A stretch of DNA of 64,000 nucleotides, taken from Cohnella herbarum (GTDB taxonomy: Bacteria > Bacillota > Bacilli > Paenibacillales > Paenibacillaceae). The translations under genes and the position numbers were made by a program. Positions 55,418-64,000 of the stretch are shown here, one piece after another. The notes beneath the pieces were generated by a model, which saw nothing but the letters and a program-made list of their open reading frames with translations, was not told where the DNA came from and did no database searches. Position 1 is the stretch's first letter. Every line of letters starts with the position of its first letter. The stretch covers positions 124,001 to 188,000 of the forward strand of contig NZ_CP051680.1 in NCBI RefSeq assembly GCF_012849095.1, in the 5' to 3' direction.

Positions 55418-55846
55418 TTATCTCTTGGTATAGCCTTGCACGGCCACCCCATCAAGGGATTGGGCACAATGCTTACAAGTGGATACCGAATGCACGACGA
55501 TTTCGTCCGGCGAAGTGCTGAAACGAAGTGTATGTCCATCATGGCCGGTAGGCGCACCCTTTTTGCCGCCAGACTGGCGCGAATTATTCTGTTTACGCAA
55601 TCCGTCACTGGAGGGCGGTTTACTGCTGTTGTTGCTATTTTGGCCGAGTTGCCGTTCTAAATCGTTAACGCGCTTTTCTAACTTCTCGATTTGGAGGGTT
55701 TGCTTCTCGATTTGAGCGGCCTGCTTTTCGACAAGTTGGGTCAACTGTTGGTTTTGAGTAAGGAGCGCACTGAAATAACCCGCAATTTCTTTGTCGCCCT
55801 TGCAAATCTTATTCACTTGTTGCGAAGTTAGTTTCACGGGTGTCAC
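55418..55846 (-). pseudogene. IS66 transposase N-terminal fragment
   Basis: The frame codes for the coiled-coil leucine-zipper region (LTQLVEKQAAQIEKQTLQIE) and the helix with NSNNSSKPPSSDG, both IS66 hallmarks. It stops at a TAA (55418-55420) that replaces what is probably a CAA Gln codon. Beyond the stop the same frame still reads [20 protein letters not shown] and CPACH, the zinc-finger part, before the deletion junction. So both a nonsense change and a deletion are present. Confidence 0.88.
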
Positions 55847-56196
55847 GCGCTCCTCACTAGCAAAGTTTCTTTAACTACTACTTCGCTGTGAGATGCTCGA
55901 ATTCCTTTAAATAGCAAAGAAAAAATCTCCCCGATTTTGGGGAGACCTGAGTAGTAACGGGTGTGCCGCTTTAAATTCAAATAGCCGTCAGGGAGAATTC
56001 CCTTGGTGGCTTTTGATGCTTTGCAAATCTTTGAAGCGGAATCTTAACAAATAAGGGATTCTGTGTCCGAATGATACAGCGGTGTACCGCGACATTAGAG
56101 ATAGAGGGGCGGTCCCTGAAAGTGAACTCATGGGCTGTCTCTTTGCTATCTCGATCGCGCAAATCGTTTTGTGCGAAAACATCGGCTCGATTCTAA

Positions 56197-56451
56197 GCCA
56201 TAACATCGGAATTCACCAATATAGCCACTTCCAACCATCGACCCTACGCCATAACATCAGAATTCACCACTATAGCCTCTTCCAACTATCGATCTGACGC
56301 CATAACATCAGAATTCACCGCTATAGCCTCTTCCAACGATCGATCTGACGCCATAACATCAGAATTCACCACTATAGCCTCTTCCAACCCTCGATCAGAC
56401 GCCATAGTATCAGAATTCACCAATATAGCCTCTTCCAACTATCGATCCGTA
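56197..56451. repeat. Tandem repeat family E, five exact 51-bp units
   Basis: GCCATAACAT (GCCATAGTAT in the last) starts at 56197, 56248, 56299, 56350 and 56401, exactly 51 bp apart. Each unit continues CAGAATTCACCACTATAGCC, then TCTTCCAACTATCGATCTGA. TCTGA and TCAGA could pair within a unit. No sequence is shared with families A and B. The frame through it is open but has no start codon before 56461. The stretch 55968-56196 shows no gene. Confidence 0.9.
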
Positions 56452-56582
56452 AGAGTTTGGATGAAAAGCTGCCCGGTCATTCCGTCAACTCAGATGTCGA
56501 CGACCTGGTCGCTTTGTTGTGCGATAGGCGGCCAAGCTGTATTCATTTATGCCCCTGTAATCCCACAAACTTATAATGGCAC

Positions 56583-56607
56583 AAAAAAAGAGAGGCCTAA
56601 GCCTCTC
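56583..56607 (-). terminator. Terminator of cimA
   Basis: On the minus strand GAGAGGC and GCCTCTC pair around TTAG, followed by seven T. It lies 45 bp after the cimA stop codon. Confidence 0.8.
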
Positions 56608-56651
56608 GAGGGTTGCCTTTATTTCAAAGATTGCATTCATTTCATTAGTTG

Positions 56652-58265
56652 CTAGTGATTAACCAAACCATGCGCGCCGCCGGTAAATTCGGGTTCGCAA
56701 TTATCTTTGACCATGCCAAGCAATGCATAGCGGATACTATCGATCAGCGCTTCCCAGCTGGCTTCGATGACATTGGAGGATACGCCGACCGTGCTCCATG
56801 TATCCTTGAAGTCCGTCGACTCGATCAACACGCGTACCTTGGCGGCCGTCGCGTCTTTCTCGTCCAGCACGCGCACCTTGTAGTCCGTCAGATGGATATC
56901 GCGAATTCCCGGATAGAACTGCACCAGCGCTTTGCGAAGCGCGTTATCGAGCGCGTTCACGGGGCCGTTTCCCTCGGCGACGGTATACACTTGCTCTCCC
57001 GCTACCGTAATCTTCACAATGGCTTCCGTAACCATCTGTCCTGCCGTCTTCTCGACCATGATCTTAAACGAGTCGACCGTAAAGACTTGAACGGATCCGC
57101 CGTAAGCGTCTCTCAAGAGAAGTTCCAGCGAAGCGTCCGCGCCTTCGAATTGGTAGCCTTGATGCTCCAGCTCTTTAATCCGATCGATGACATCGCGGGA
57201 TTTTATTCCCTCGGCGTTAACGTCTAGGCCCATTTCTTGCGCTTTGGACAAGATGTTGCTTTGACCCGCAAGTTCGGAGACGAGCACGCGCTGCTTGTTG
57301 CCGACGAGATGCGGTTCGATGTGCTCGTAGGTTTTGGAATCCTTCATAATCGCGGAGACGTGGATGCCGCCCTTATGCGCGAATGCCGCGTTACCGACGT
57401 AAGGTTGGTTGACCGGCATATGTACGTTCGCGATTTCGCCAACGTAACGGGCGACGCTGGTAAGAGACTTCAACTGGTCATCGCTGACGCAGCTATAGCC
57501 CATTTTCAACTGTAATGTCGGCAAAATAGAGCAGAGATTAGCGTTGCCGCAACGTTCGCCGTATCCGTTAATCGTGCCTTGGATTTGACGCGCTCCCGCG
57601 GTAATTGCGGCAAGGGTATTGGCGACGGCAAGCTCGCAATCGTTATGCGTATGGATGCCGATCGGAGCATCGATTTCCCTGACGACTCGCGAGACGATCT
57701 CGCTGATCTCTCCGGGTAACGTTCCTCCGTTCGTATCGCATAAGACGATCCAAGCGCTTCCCGCGGCTTTCGCTTTGGCGAGCGCTGCTAAAGCGTATTC
57801 GGGGTTAGCCTTGTATCCGTCGAAAAAATGCTCGGCGTCGAACAAAGCTTCCATTCCGCTATTTTTAACGAAGGCCAGCGATTCATATATCATTGCCAAG
57901 TTTTCTTCCAATGTCGTCTGAAGAGCGGTGTGGACATGGAAATCCCACGATTTGCCGACGAGAGTCGCGGCTTGGGCACCCGATTCCGTGAGATGCTTTA
58001 AGTTAATATCATGTTCGCAGGAGCTATTCTTCCTGCGGGTGCTTCCGAAGGCGGTAAGCTTCGCTTGCAGCTTCGATTCCCGAACCCGTCGAAAAAACTC
58101 GATATCCTTGCTGTTGCTGCCGGGATTGCCGCCTTCGATATAGTGGACGCCCAAAGCATCGAGCTTTAGCGCGATTTTGACTTTGTCTTCAGCGGTTAAG
58201 CTGATACCTTCGCCTTGCGTACCGTCGCGCAAAGTAGTATCGAAAATAGTAAGGGGAGTTGACAT
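56652..58265 (-). CDS. cimA: (R)-citramalate synthase
   Basis: CimA condenses pyruvate and acetyl-CoA to citramalate, giving a threonine-independent route to isoleucine. The 537-residue protein has the HMGL-like barrel start FDTTLRDGTQGEGISLT, metal ligands in GIHTHNDCELAVANTLAAI, the NGYGERCGNANL block and a C-terminal LeuA dimer/allosteric domain (about 400-515). EGGNPGSNSKD and the overall length separate CimA from LeuA. AAGGAGG precedes ATG 58265. It is a single-gene unit. Confidence 0.93.
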   Translation of the reverse strand: MSTPLTIFDTTLRDGTQGEGISLTAEDKVKIALKLDALGVHYIEGGNPGSNSKDIEFFRRVRESKLQAKLTAFGSTRRKNSSCEHDINLKHLTESGAQAATLVGKSWDFHVHTALQTTLEENLAMIYESLAFVKNSGMEALFDAEHFFDGYKANPEYALAALAKAKAAGSAWIVLCDTNGGTLPGEISEIVSRVVREIDAPIGIHTHNDCELAVANTLAAITAGARQIQGTINGYGERCGNANLCSILPTLQLKMGYSCVSDDQLKSLTSVARYVGEIANVHMPVNQPYVGNAAFAHKGGIHVSAIMKDSKTYEHIEPHLVGNKQRVLVSELAGQSNILSKAQEMGLDVNAEGIKSRDVIDRIKELEHQGYQFEGADASLELLLRDAYGGSVQVFTVDSFKIMVEKTAGQMVTEAIVKITVAGEQVYTVAEGNGPVNALDNALRKALVQFYPGIRDIHLTDYKVRVLDEKDATAAKVRVLIESTDFKDTWSTVGVSSNVIEASWEALIDSIRYALLGMVKDNCEPEFTGGAHGLVNH

Positions 58266-58402
58266 GCGTTACCGGAATGCCTCCTTAAGTAAAAACAGGT
58301 GAAACTATTATAGCATGGCTTGGACCAAAAGTAGAGTCCAACCGTCATTGCCGCTATGCCGTTTATCTCTGTATAATAAGAAAAAGAACAGGAGGAATGA
58401 AT

Positions 58403-59692
58403 GTGAGCGAGAGCGCGAGCAAACGTAGAATTATTTTACATATCGACATGAATGCGTTCTATTGCTCCGTTCATGCCGCCGAAGACCCGGAAACTTATAA
58501 AGGCAAACCGACCGCGGTAGCGGGCAGCGTCGAAATGCGCAAGGGGATATTGGTTACGAGCTCTTACGAGGCAAGGGCAAGGGGCATAAGAACGGGAATG
58601 ACGGTTAGACAGGCGCTCGGCCTATGCCCGGAGTTAATGCTCATCTCTCCGAATTTCGATCTGTATCGCAAATACAGTCGAGCATTCCTTAACATCGCGG
58701 GAAACTATACGCCGTTGGTCGAAGCGGTGTCGATAGACGAATGTTTTCTTGACATCACCGGAAGCTCTCAATTCGGAACGCCGGTCGAGATTGCCGAGTC
58801 GATCGCGAAGCGGGTAAAGGATGAGTTGACGCTTCCTTGCTCGATCGGAATCGCGCCGAACAAGCTGCTGGCCAAAATGGCTTCCGATATGCGCAAACCC
58901 GATGCGATAACGATTCTCCGCAGACGGGAAGTACCCAAGCTGTTATGGAGCAAGCCTTGCCAAACTTTGTATGGAATCGGTTCCCGGACCGCGGACAAGC
59001 TATTACGGCTGAATATTAGGACGATCGGAGAGCTAGCCGCAGCGGACGAGAAAATACTGCTGGAAAGATTCGGCGTCTACGGAGCTTGGATGAAGCAGGC
59101 AGCTAACGGTATAGACGACTCGCCGGTCGAGCCGCTCCATGAAGCTCCCAAGTCCATCGGCCATACGACGACTTTGCCTGCCGACTTAACCGATCGGGAT
59201 CAATATCGAAGGGTACTATTAAATCTTGCCGATCAGACAACCCGAAGATTGAGACATCAACGGATGGTAAGCACGACGATCCAAATTTCGATCCGGGATC
59301 CGGATATGCGTACGATCACGAGATCTTTCACGTTGGCCGTTCCGACGGATACGACCGAAGACGTATATCGGGTCGCTTGCCGCTTGATGGATGACCATTG
59401 GAAAGAGGGAAAGCCGGTTAGATTGCTTGGGATTACGTTGCAGGGATTAACTGCAAAAGAAGAAACGCCGTTACAGTTGGATTTGTTTTCTTACGAGGAG
59501 AAGCCCAAGAAAGATCGGTTAATTACGGCAATGGATATCCTAAGGGATAAATACGGCGAGAGCGCGGTACTGACGGCAGGCATGCTCGGAGATGATCCGT
59601 CGACTCTTATTCGCAACAAAAAGCTAAGGGGAACCTCCCTTCAAAAAGACTTTTTGCGCGAACGTTCGGACGATGGAAAGAATATGGTTTAG
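58403..59692 (+). CDS. dinB: Y-family DNA polymerase IV
   Basis: An error-prone translesion polymerase. The 429-residue protein has the palm motifs ILHIDMNAFYCSVHAAEDP and VSIDECFLDITGS with the catalytic Asp/Glu residues, YEARARGIRTGM, a helix-hairpin-helix thumb region (LYGIGSRTADKLLRLNI) and a little-finger domain (about 240-355). The C-terminus LQLDLFSYEE resembles a beta-clamp-binding motif. GTG 58403 is preferred, 7 nt after AGGAGG; ATG 58397 is too close. No LexA box was found by eye. Confidence 0.94.
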   Translation: MSESASKRRIILHIDMNAFYCSVHAAEDPETYKGKPTAVAGSVEMRKGILVTSSYEARARGIRTGMTVRQALGLCPELMLISPNFDLYRKYSRAFLNIAGNYTPLVEAVSIDECFLDITGSSQFGTPVEIAESIAKRVKDELTLPCSIGIAPNKLLAKMASDMRKPDAITILRRREVPKLLWSKPCQTLYGIGSRTADKLLRLNIRTIGELAAADEKILLERFGVYGAWMKQAANGIDDSPVEPLHEAPKSIGHTTTLPADLTDRDQYRRVLLNLADQTTRRLRHQRMVSTTIQISIRDPDMRTITRSFTLAVPTDTTEDVYRVACRLMDDHWKEGKPVRLLGITLQGLTAKEETPLQLDLFSYEEKPKKDRLITAMDILRDKYGESAVLTAGMLGDDPSTLIRNKKLRGTSLQKDFLRERSDDGKNMV

Positions 59693-59725
59693 TAGCGGAT
59701 ATCGCGTAAAATTCTGTAATTTCGT

Positions 59726-59754
59726 TTGATCTTAGTGCTGATTTATATTATATT
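59726..59754 (+). promoter_or_regulatory. Promoter of the ferredoxin gene
   Basis: TTGATC (59726-59731), a 17-bp spacer and TATATT (59749-59754), about 60 bp before the ferredoxin ATG. Confidence 0.65.
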
Positions 59755-59811
59755 GAACAGTAGTGGACTACTCTTTAATGTAATCGACTCGGATTGAATG
59801 AAGGAGGTTAA

Positions 59812-60051
<240 letters not shown>

Positions 60052-60065
60052 TCATTTTGAATTTG

Positions 60066-60110
60066 AAAAGCCCTTTTCTAGGTCATTCGACCTAGAAAAG
60101 GGCTTTTTTT
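60066..60110 (+). terminator. Strong terminator after fer
   Basis: AAAAGCCCTTTTCTAGGTC pairs with GACCTAGAAAAGGGCTTTT, loop ATTC, then a T run. Confidence 0.95.
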
Positions 60111-60227
60111 GTCATGCGACTCATGACTCTCGTCACGAAAGTCACTTTTTAGACAAAGTGCAACAAAAAACCTATTGCTTACGCTATAATAAGGGTAATT
60201 GGAATCATTTACATACGGCGGGCGGGA

Positions 60228-61136
60228 TTGCGTTTGAAAGAAATAATAAAAAGGATTGCCATCGTATTAAACGTACTGTTGTTGATCGCCGTGTTCTTTG
60301 TTTATCAGTCGCACTCGCTTCAAAAAATCGACAATTTACTCTTCGATTACGACATGAAGCAGGTTGCGAACCATAATCCGGATTCAAGAATCGTTATGGT
60401 CGCTATCGACGATGCTTCGCTCGCGGAATTAGGGAGATTTCCTTGGGATAGGGCCGTTTACGCACCTTTTCTAGCGAATTTGAATCAGGAGGGGAACCTC
60501 CCGAAAGCGATTGCTTTCGATATCATCTTCGGAGAAGAGAGCGAGAATCCGGATAGCGACATGGCTTTCGCGGAAGCTTTAGCGAGTTATCCTAACGTGA
60601 TCCTGCCGGTTACCGGAATCATGGGCGACGTGTTCGGCACTTCGATCGCGAAGCGCTCAGAGTTGATCAAGGCTCAAGCCGTAGCGAAGCCTTACGAAAT
60701 GTTCTCCGATCTCGTACAGCTCGCCCACATTAACCGCGTCGTAAGCAAAGACAGCGTAATCCGCCAAACTTGGCTGAATATTCAAGGCCCCGACGGCGAG
60801 GTTATCCCATCGTTAGCTTGGAAAGCGGCGGAGATGGCGGGGGCGGACCTTAGCAAATACGAGGGATTAACAGATCCGATCAAATCGGGCGAACCCGTGG
60901 CGGGAAATACCGCGACCATCGATTACCAGTTAGTGACCGATGATTTCATGACCGTTTCGTTCGTCGATGTGCTTAACGGAGCATTGCCCCCGGATTTGTT
61001 TAAGGATTCGATTGTATTCGTCGGTTTTACCGCGGTCGGATTGGCGAACGATGGGGACAAGACACCGGTGCATCCCCGATTGAGAAAAATTTCAAGCTCA
61101 TGTACGCGCATGCGAATATTACGAATCAATTGCTGA
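60228..61136 (+). pseudogene. CHASE2-domain cyclase, 5' part before frameshift
   Basis: The frame codes for an N-terminal helix (about 8-26) and a CHASE2 extracytoplasmic sensor domain (about 30-285; VMVAIDDASLAELGRFPWDR, AIAFDIIFGEES, IVFVGFTAVGLANDGDKTP). After GTGCATCCCC (61069-61077) it goes out of register and ends RLRKISSSCTRMRILRINC, which is not CHASE2-like. The next frame continues the protein as IEKNFKLMYAHANITNQLL. Start TTG 60228 (site weak); TATAAT lies at 60185. If the frameshift is real the sensor is cut from its catalytic domain. Confidence 0.8.
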
Positions 61137-62059
61137 ACGGGACAACGGTCTCTTATATGCCGAATTGGTCGGAGCTGGCATTGTCTCTTCTATTGTTTGC
61201 CTTATTCGTGTATCTTCCATGGAGACTGAAGAACATCTATTCGATTCTTCTTTTCCTGGCCGTTTTCGCGGGAGTTCTCTATGGGCAGTTCGCTCTCTAT
61301 CAAGCTTCCGCTATACATATGAACATCGTTTACGCGTTGTTGGCGATGATCCTTGCTTATCTGGCTAACGTCTCGCTTAAATCCTATATGGACAGCGTTC
61401 AGAAGAGCTTCGTAACCCGACAGTTCGGACGTTATATTTCTCCCGATCTCGTTAAACAGATCGTAGCTCAGGACATCGAGATCAAATTAGGCGGAGATTT
61501 GAAGCTCATTACGATTTTGTTCCTCGATATTCGAGGCTTTACTCCGCTTTCGGAGAAACTGACGCCGCCTGAACTGGTCGATACGTTAAATACGATGTTT
61601 AACATGATTACCGAGACGACGTTGCGTAACGAAGGAACGATCGACAAGTTTATCGGAGATGCGGCGATGATCTTATTCAACGCACCTCTGGATGTCGCCG
61701 AGCACGAACGGAAGGCGGTTAAGACGGCCTATGAAATCCAACAAGGGATGAACAAAATCCGCGACGAAATTATGGAAAAATACGAGTGCGAAGTTAACGT
61801 CGGGATAGGCGTTCATACGGGTAACGTGGTCGTCGGTAATATCGGTTCTTATTTAAGGGTCGATTACACGGCCATTGGCGACAACGTGAACATAGCGGCT
61901 AGGATCGAATCGCAGACGAAGAAGGGACAAGTTCACGTCTCCGAGCAAGTCTACGAGCAAACGAAGGATCACTTCCGTTTCGATGATGGGGAAGACCGCA
62001 TGTTCAAAGGGAAGTCGCATCCGATAAGGGTATACGAGGTATTAGGTCCCATTGAGTAA
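61100..62059 (+). pseudogene. Class III adenylate cyclase, 3' part after frameshift
   Basis: This frame begins with the last CHASE2 residues (MYAHANITNQLLNG), three helices (about 20-90), then a class III cyclase domain (about 135-315). The domain is intact: metal Asp in ILFLDIRGFTPLSE and KFIGDAAMILF, and the transition-state pair in IGDNVNIAARIE (N-x3-R). The Lys in DKFIGD and Asp in VDYTAIGD favour ATP over GTP. It could make a short membrane cyclase if translated from ATG 61100, but no good ribosome site is there. It is best read as part of one gene with 60228-61136. Confidence 0.8.
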
Positions 62060-62140
62060 ATAGGGATCAGAACATTCCTTTCACTATATTAAACCATCCT
62101 ACTCAACAAAAACTGAACAGATTTGAAGGGAGTTTTCCAC

Positions 62141-64000
62141 GTGCGCAAAAGTCTATTGTATGTCATGACGTTCTTGCTGGCGGCATTGCCGCTCTTAGGA
62201 GCTATTTCGGAGTCTGCATCCGCAGCTTCGTCCCGCGTTGCCGTCATCAAAGAGTTAAAAGGTAGCGCGAAAGTCAAAAAAAGCGGGGGTTCCAAGGAGT
62301 TCACGGTTTTTAACAAGATGAGCTTGAACGAGGGAGACATCCTAACCGTCGAGGCGAATAGCTCGGCCGTGCTTCAGTTCGCCAACGGTACATCCGAGGA
62401 CGATCTCATGACGGCGGCTTCGAACTCGACTTTAACATTCTCGAAGTTGTCCGATAGCAAAGGCACGACGACCCAGGTTAGCTTGTTGAAGGGCTCGGTG
62501 TGGTCGACAGTCAAGTCGATTAAAAATAAAGAAGACAAATTCACGCTGGAAACGCCGACGGCGATCATGGGCGTTCGCGGAACGAATTTGTTCATATGGG
62601 TCGACCCGATAACGGGAAGCTCGAGGTTTACGATCGCATCCGGCGTAGGAACGGTTACGCCAACGAATAATCAAAACGGTACGCCTCCGGACGTATTCGT
62701 CTATCCTAGCCAGCAGCTTACCGTCGACGATAGGGATCAAACGAACGAGTTTCCCGACGAAGTTATCCCGATTTTGCTAAGCGATATCGTAAACGGTATT
62801 TCTCCTCAAGTGCTGCAAGCGATTATTCAGGCTAAAGCAGACATCGACCGAGAAAACGAAGAGTATATTCAGAAGAAAAAAAAGGAATTGGAAAACGGCG
62901 CTCCCTCTGGCCAACCTTCCGGACCGAATACGCTCGAAGAACTGAACAGAATCTCCAGAAACTTGGATAACCTGATCGGCAATATCGTGAAAGCCGCACT
63001 GGACAGTAAAAAAGTTGATAGGAATGAAATGCAAAGATTGATCGACGAAGTCAACAAATCGTTAAAGAAGAAATTGGATTTGGATAAAGTCGCTCCGCTT
63101 GAATTAACCGATGCGGAAAAGAAAAAACAAGATGAGATTAAAAAGCTGCAAAATGAGAAAGCAGAGAAGATCAAGAAACAGAAGGAACAGGAAGAACAAC
63201 AACGTAAGCTAGACGAGATGAAGAAGAAATTGGAAGAACAGAAGAAGAAGCTGGAAGAAGCAAATAAGAAGGCTCTTGAGGAAGCGAAGAAGAAGGCTAA
63301 AGAGGCATACGAGAAGCAACTAGCCGAAGCCGAGAAGAAGAAGTTTCAAGAAGAAAGCAAGAAACGCGAAGAGGAGCTTAAAAACCAGACTCCTACGCCG
63401 ACTCCAAGTCCGACGCCTGGCGGTGGTGGAGGCGGACCGGCTTCGCCGACACCGACTCCAACGCCGACACCAACGCCGACACCAACACCGATGCCGGATG
63501 GGATTACGGGCTGGAAAACGACAACACCGACCGGCGAAGAGCTTATATGGGAAAAGACTTTGCAATCCGATACAAAAGATATTTACGCGGTGAGAACACA
63601 GACGCCGATCGATTCGATGAATATGGAAATCAAATTCGGCTCAGACATTAGCAAGGTCAAGTTGAACTATCAAGGATCAGACGAGGAATATTATGAATTC
63701 ACTTGGACGTCGAGCGGGGAAGAGAAGACTCTTAATCACTTAAGTTCTGGATATGTGAAGATATACGTGACAATATTAACTGCGGATAACCCGGAGGCGT
63801 CGTACTCAGGCCATGAAACGAATTTTATTTTGTTGAACGGCGTGAACGAGCCGGTGTGGTCGGAGATTGATGATCCATTCAGTCTCGTCGATATTAGACG
63901 TGAAAGTACATTAGCTTTGAACAATGAGGGCGGTCATTTTAGCGTAGACGTGCCGGTATACACGCAAGAACTGCGCTTATACGGTGAACAATTACATGCT
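62141..64000 (+). CDS. FecR-domain protein with coiled coil and Pro/Thr linker (partial)
   Basis: The frame is open from GTG 62141 (GAAGGGAG 8 nt upstream) to the window end, so at least 620 residues. Order: signal peptide (about 1-28, cleavage near ASA), FecR domain (about 30-165; VAVIKELKGSAKVKKSGG, MSLNEGDILTVE, TLETPTAIMGVRGTNLFI), a helical stretch, a Lys/Glu-rich coiled coil (about 300-420), a Pro-Thr repeat linker (about 421-450) and a further beta-rich part. It is probably a cell-surface protein. The gene follows the cyclase by 81 bp; CHASE2 cyclases and FecR proteins are often neighbours. Confidence 0.85.
   Translation, partial: MRKSLLYVMTFLLAALPLLGAISESASAASSRVAVIKELKGSAKVKKSGGSKEFTVFNKMSLNEGDILTVEANSSAVLQFANGTSEDDLMTAASNSTLTFSKLSDSKGTTTQVSLLKGSVWSTVKSIKNKEDKFTLETPTAIMGVRGTNLFIWVDPITGSSRFTIASGVGTVTPTNNQNGTPPDVFVYPSQQLTVDDRDQTNEFPDEVIPILLSDIVNGISPQVLQAIIQAKADIDRENEEYIQKKKKELENGAPSGQPSGPNTLEELNRISRNLDNLIGNIVKAALDSKKVDRNEMQRLIDEVNKSLKKKLDLDKVAPLELTDAEKKKQDEIKKLQNEKAEKIKKQKEQEEQQRKLDEMKKKLEEQKKKLEEANKKALEEAKKKAKEAYEKQLAEAEKKKFQEESKKREEELKNQTPTPTPSPTPGGGGGGPASPTPTPTPTPTPTPTPMPDGITGWKTTTPTGEELIWEKTLQSDTKDIYAVRTQTPIDSMNMEIKFGSDISKVKLNYQGSDEEYYEFTWTSSGEEKTLNHLSSGYVKIYVTILTADNPEASYSGHETNFILLNGVNEPVWSEIDDPFSLVDIRRESTLALNNEGGHFSVDVPVYTQELRLYGEQLHA

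Larger units (their letters stand above)
55102..55958 (-). mobile_element. Internally deleted IS66-family element
   Basis: The 857-bp element has perfect 14-bp inverted ends GTTACTACTCAGGT (55102-55115) and ACCTGAGTAGTAAC (55945-55958). It is flanked by a direct repeat GGGTGTGCC (55093-55101, 55959-55967; IS66 usually makes 8 bp). It holds only the N- and C-terminal parts of an IS66 transposase, so cannot move by itself. A CTCCCCGATTTTGGGGAG hairpin lies near the right end. Confidence 0.85.

Noticed and set aside
56461..56655. 64-codon plus-strand frame beyond family E
   Set aside because: No ribosome site, overlaps the cimA terminator and the cimA 3' end, and no protein-like features.

Overview
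The window is about 64 kb of a chromosome from a spore-forming, low-to-mid GC Gram-positive bacterium, most likely Paenibacillaceae (Paenibacillus/Cohnella-like). Pointers are the Bacillales order secD-secF, recJ, apt, relA, dtd, hisS-aspS behind a T-box, tcdA and rarA; a cotH-type spore coat cluster; ytpB; DeoR, GlnR and 6S RNA signals of Bacillales type; and frequent GTG/TTG starts behind strong AAGGAGG sites. The assignment rests on gene content and order, not on a marker-gene comparison.

Layout. 1-4755: protein export (secD end, secF), a cation diffusion facilitator, recJ. 4756-6965: intergenic tandem repeats with a 51-bp unit in two families, interrupted by an IS3-type element. 7142-10740: apt, relA, dtd. 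10820-12306: a small protein, a probably 5'-truncated transglutaminase-like gene, and an aspartate-type T-box. 12329-16234: hisS-aspS-tcdA. 16315-19559: spore coat genes (two DUF2642-type proteins, a CotG-like basic repeat protein, a CotH kinase). 19640-26913: rarA, a diguanylate cyclase, a CorC/HlyC membrane protein, an MFS and a MATE-like transporter. 27086-29760: a small unknown gene, ytpB, pfkA, a DUF3906 protein. 29851-38876: deoR-deoC-pdp-punA and the nupNOPQ nucleoside ABC importer; together they import nucleosides and degrade them to pentose phosphates. 39027-47136: a DUF4015 hydrolase, YitT, a DEAD-box helicase, a DUF624 protein, 6S RNA, a DUF1499-like protein, tpx, a GltC-like LysR regulator, and a VOC protein plus tandem-HxlR regulator behind a large palindrome. 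47285-54660: YugP protease and MerR; a GlnR-box-controlled amtB with a DUF294 nucleotidyltransferase and an exonuclease; a JAMM protease, an MFS exporter and a TlpA-like thioredoxin. 54930-56455: more 51-bp repeats, one split by an internally deleted IS66 relative. 56652-64000: cimA, a Y-family polymerase, ferredoxin, a CHASE2-adenylate cyclase broken by a frameshift, and a FecR-domain protein that runs off the end.

Most striking is that several intergenic tandem-repeat families share the same ~51-bp period, two of them with apparently unrelated sequence. No rRNA, tRNA or CRISPR array was recognised.
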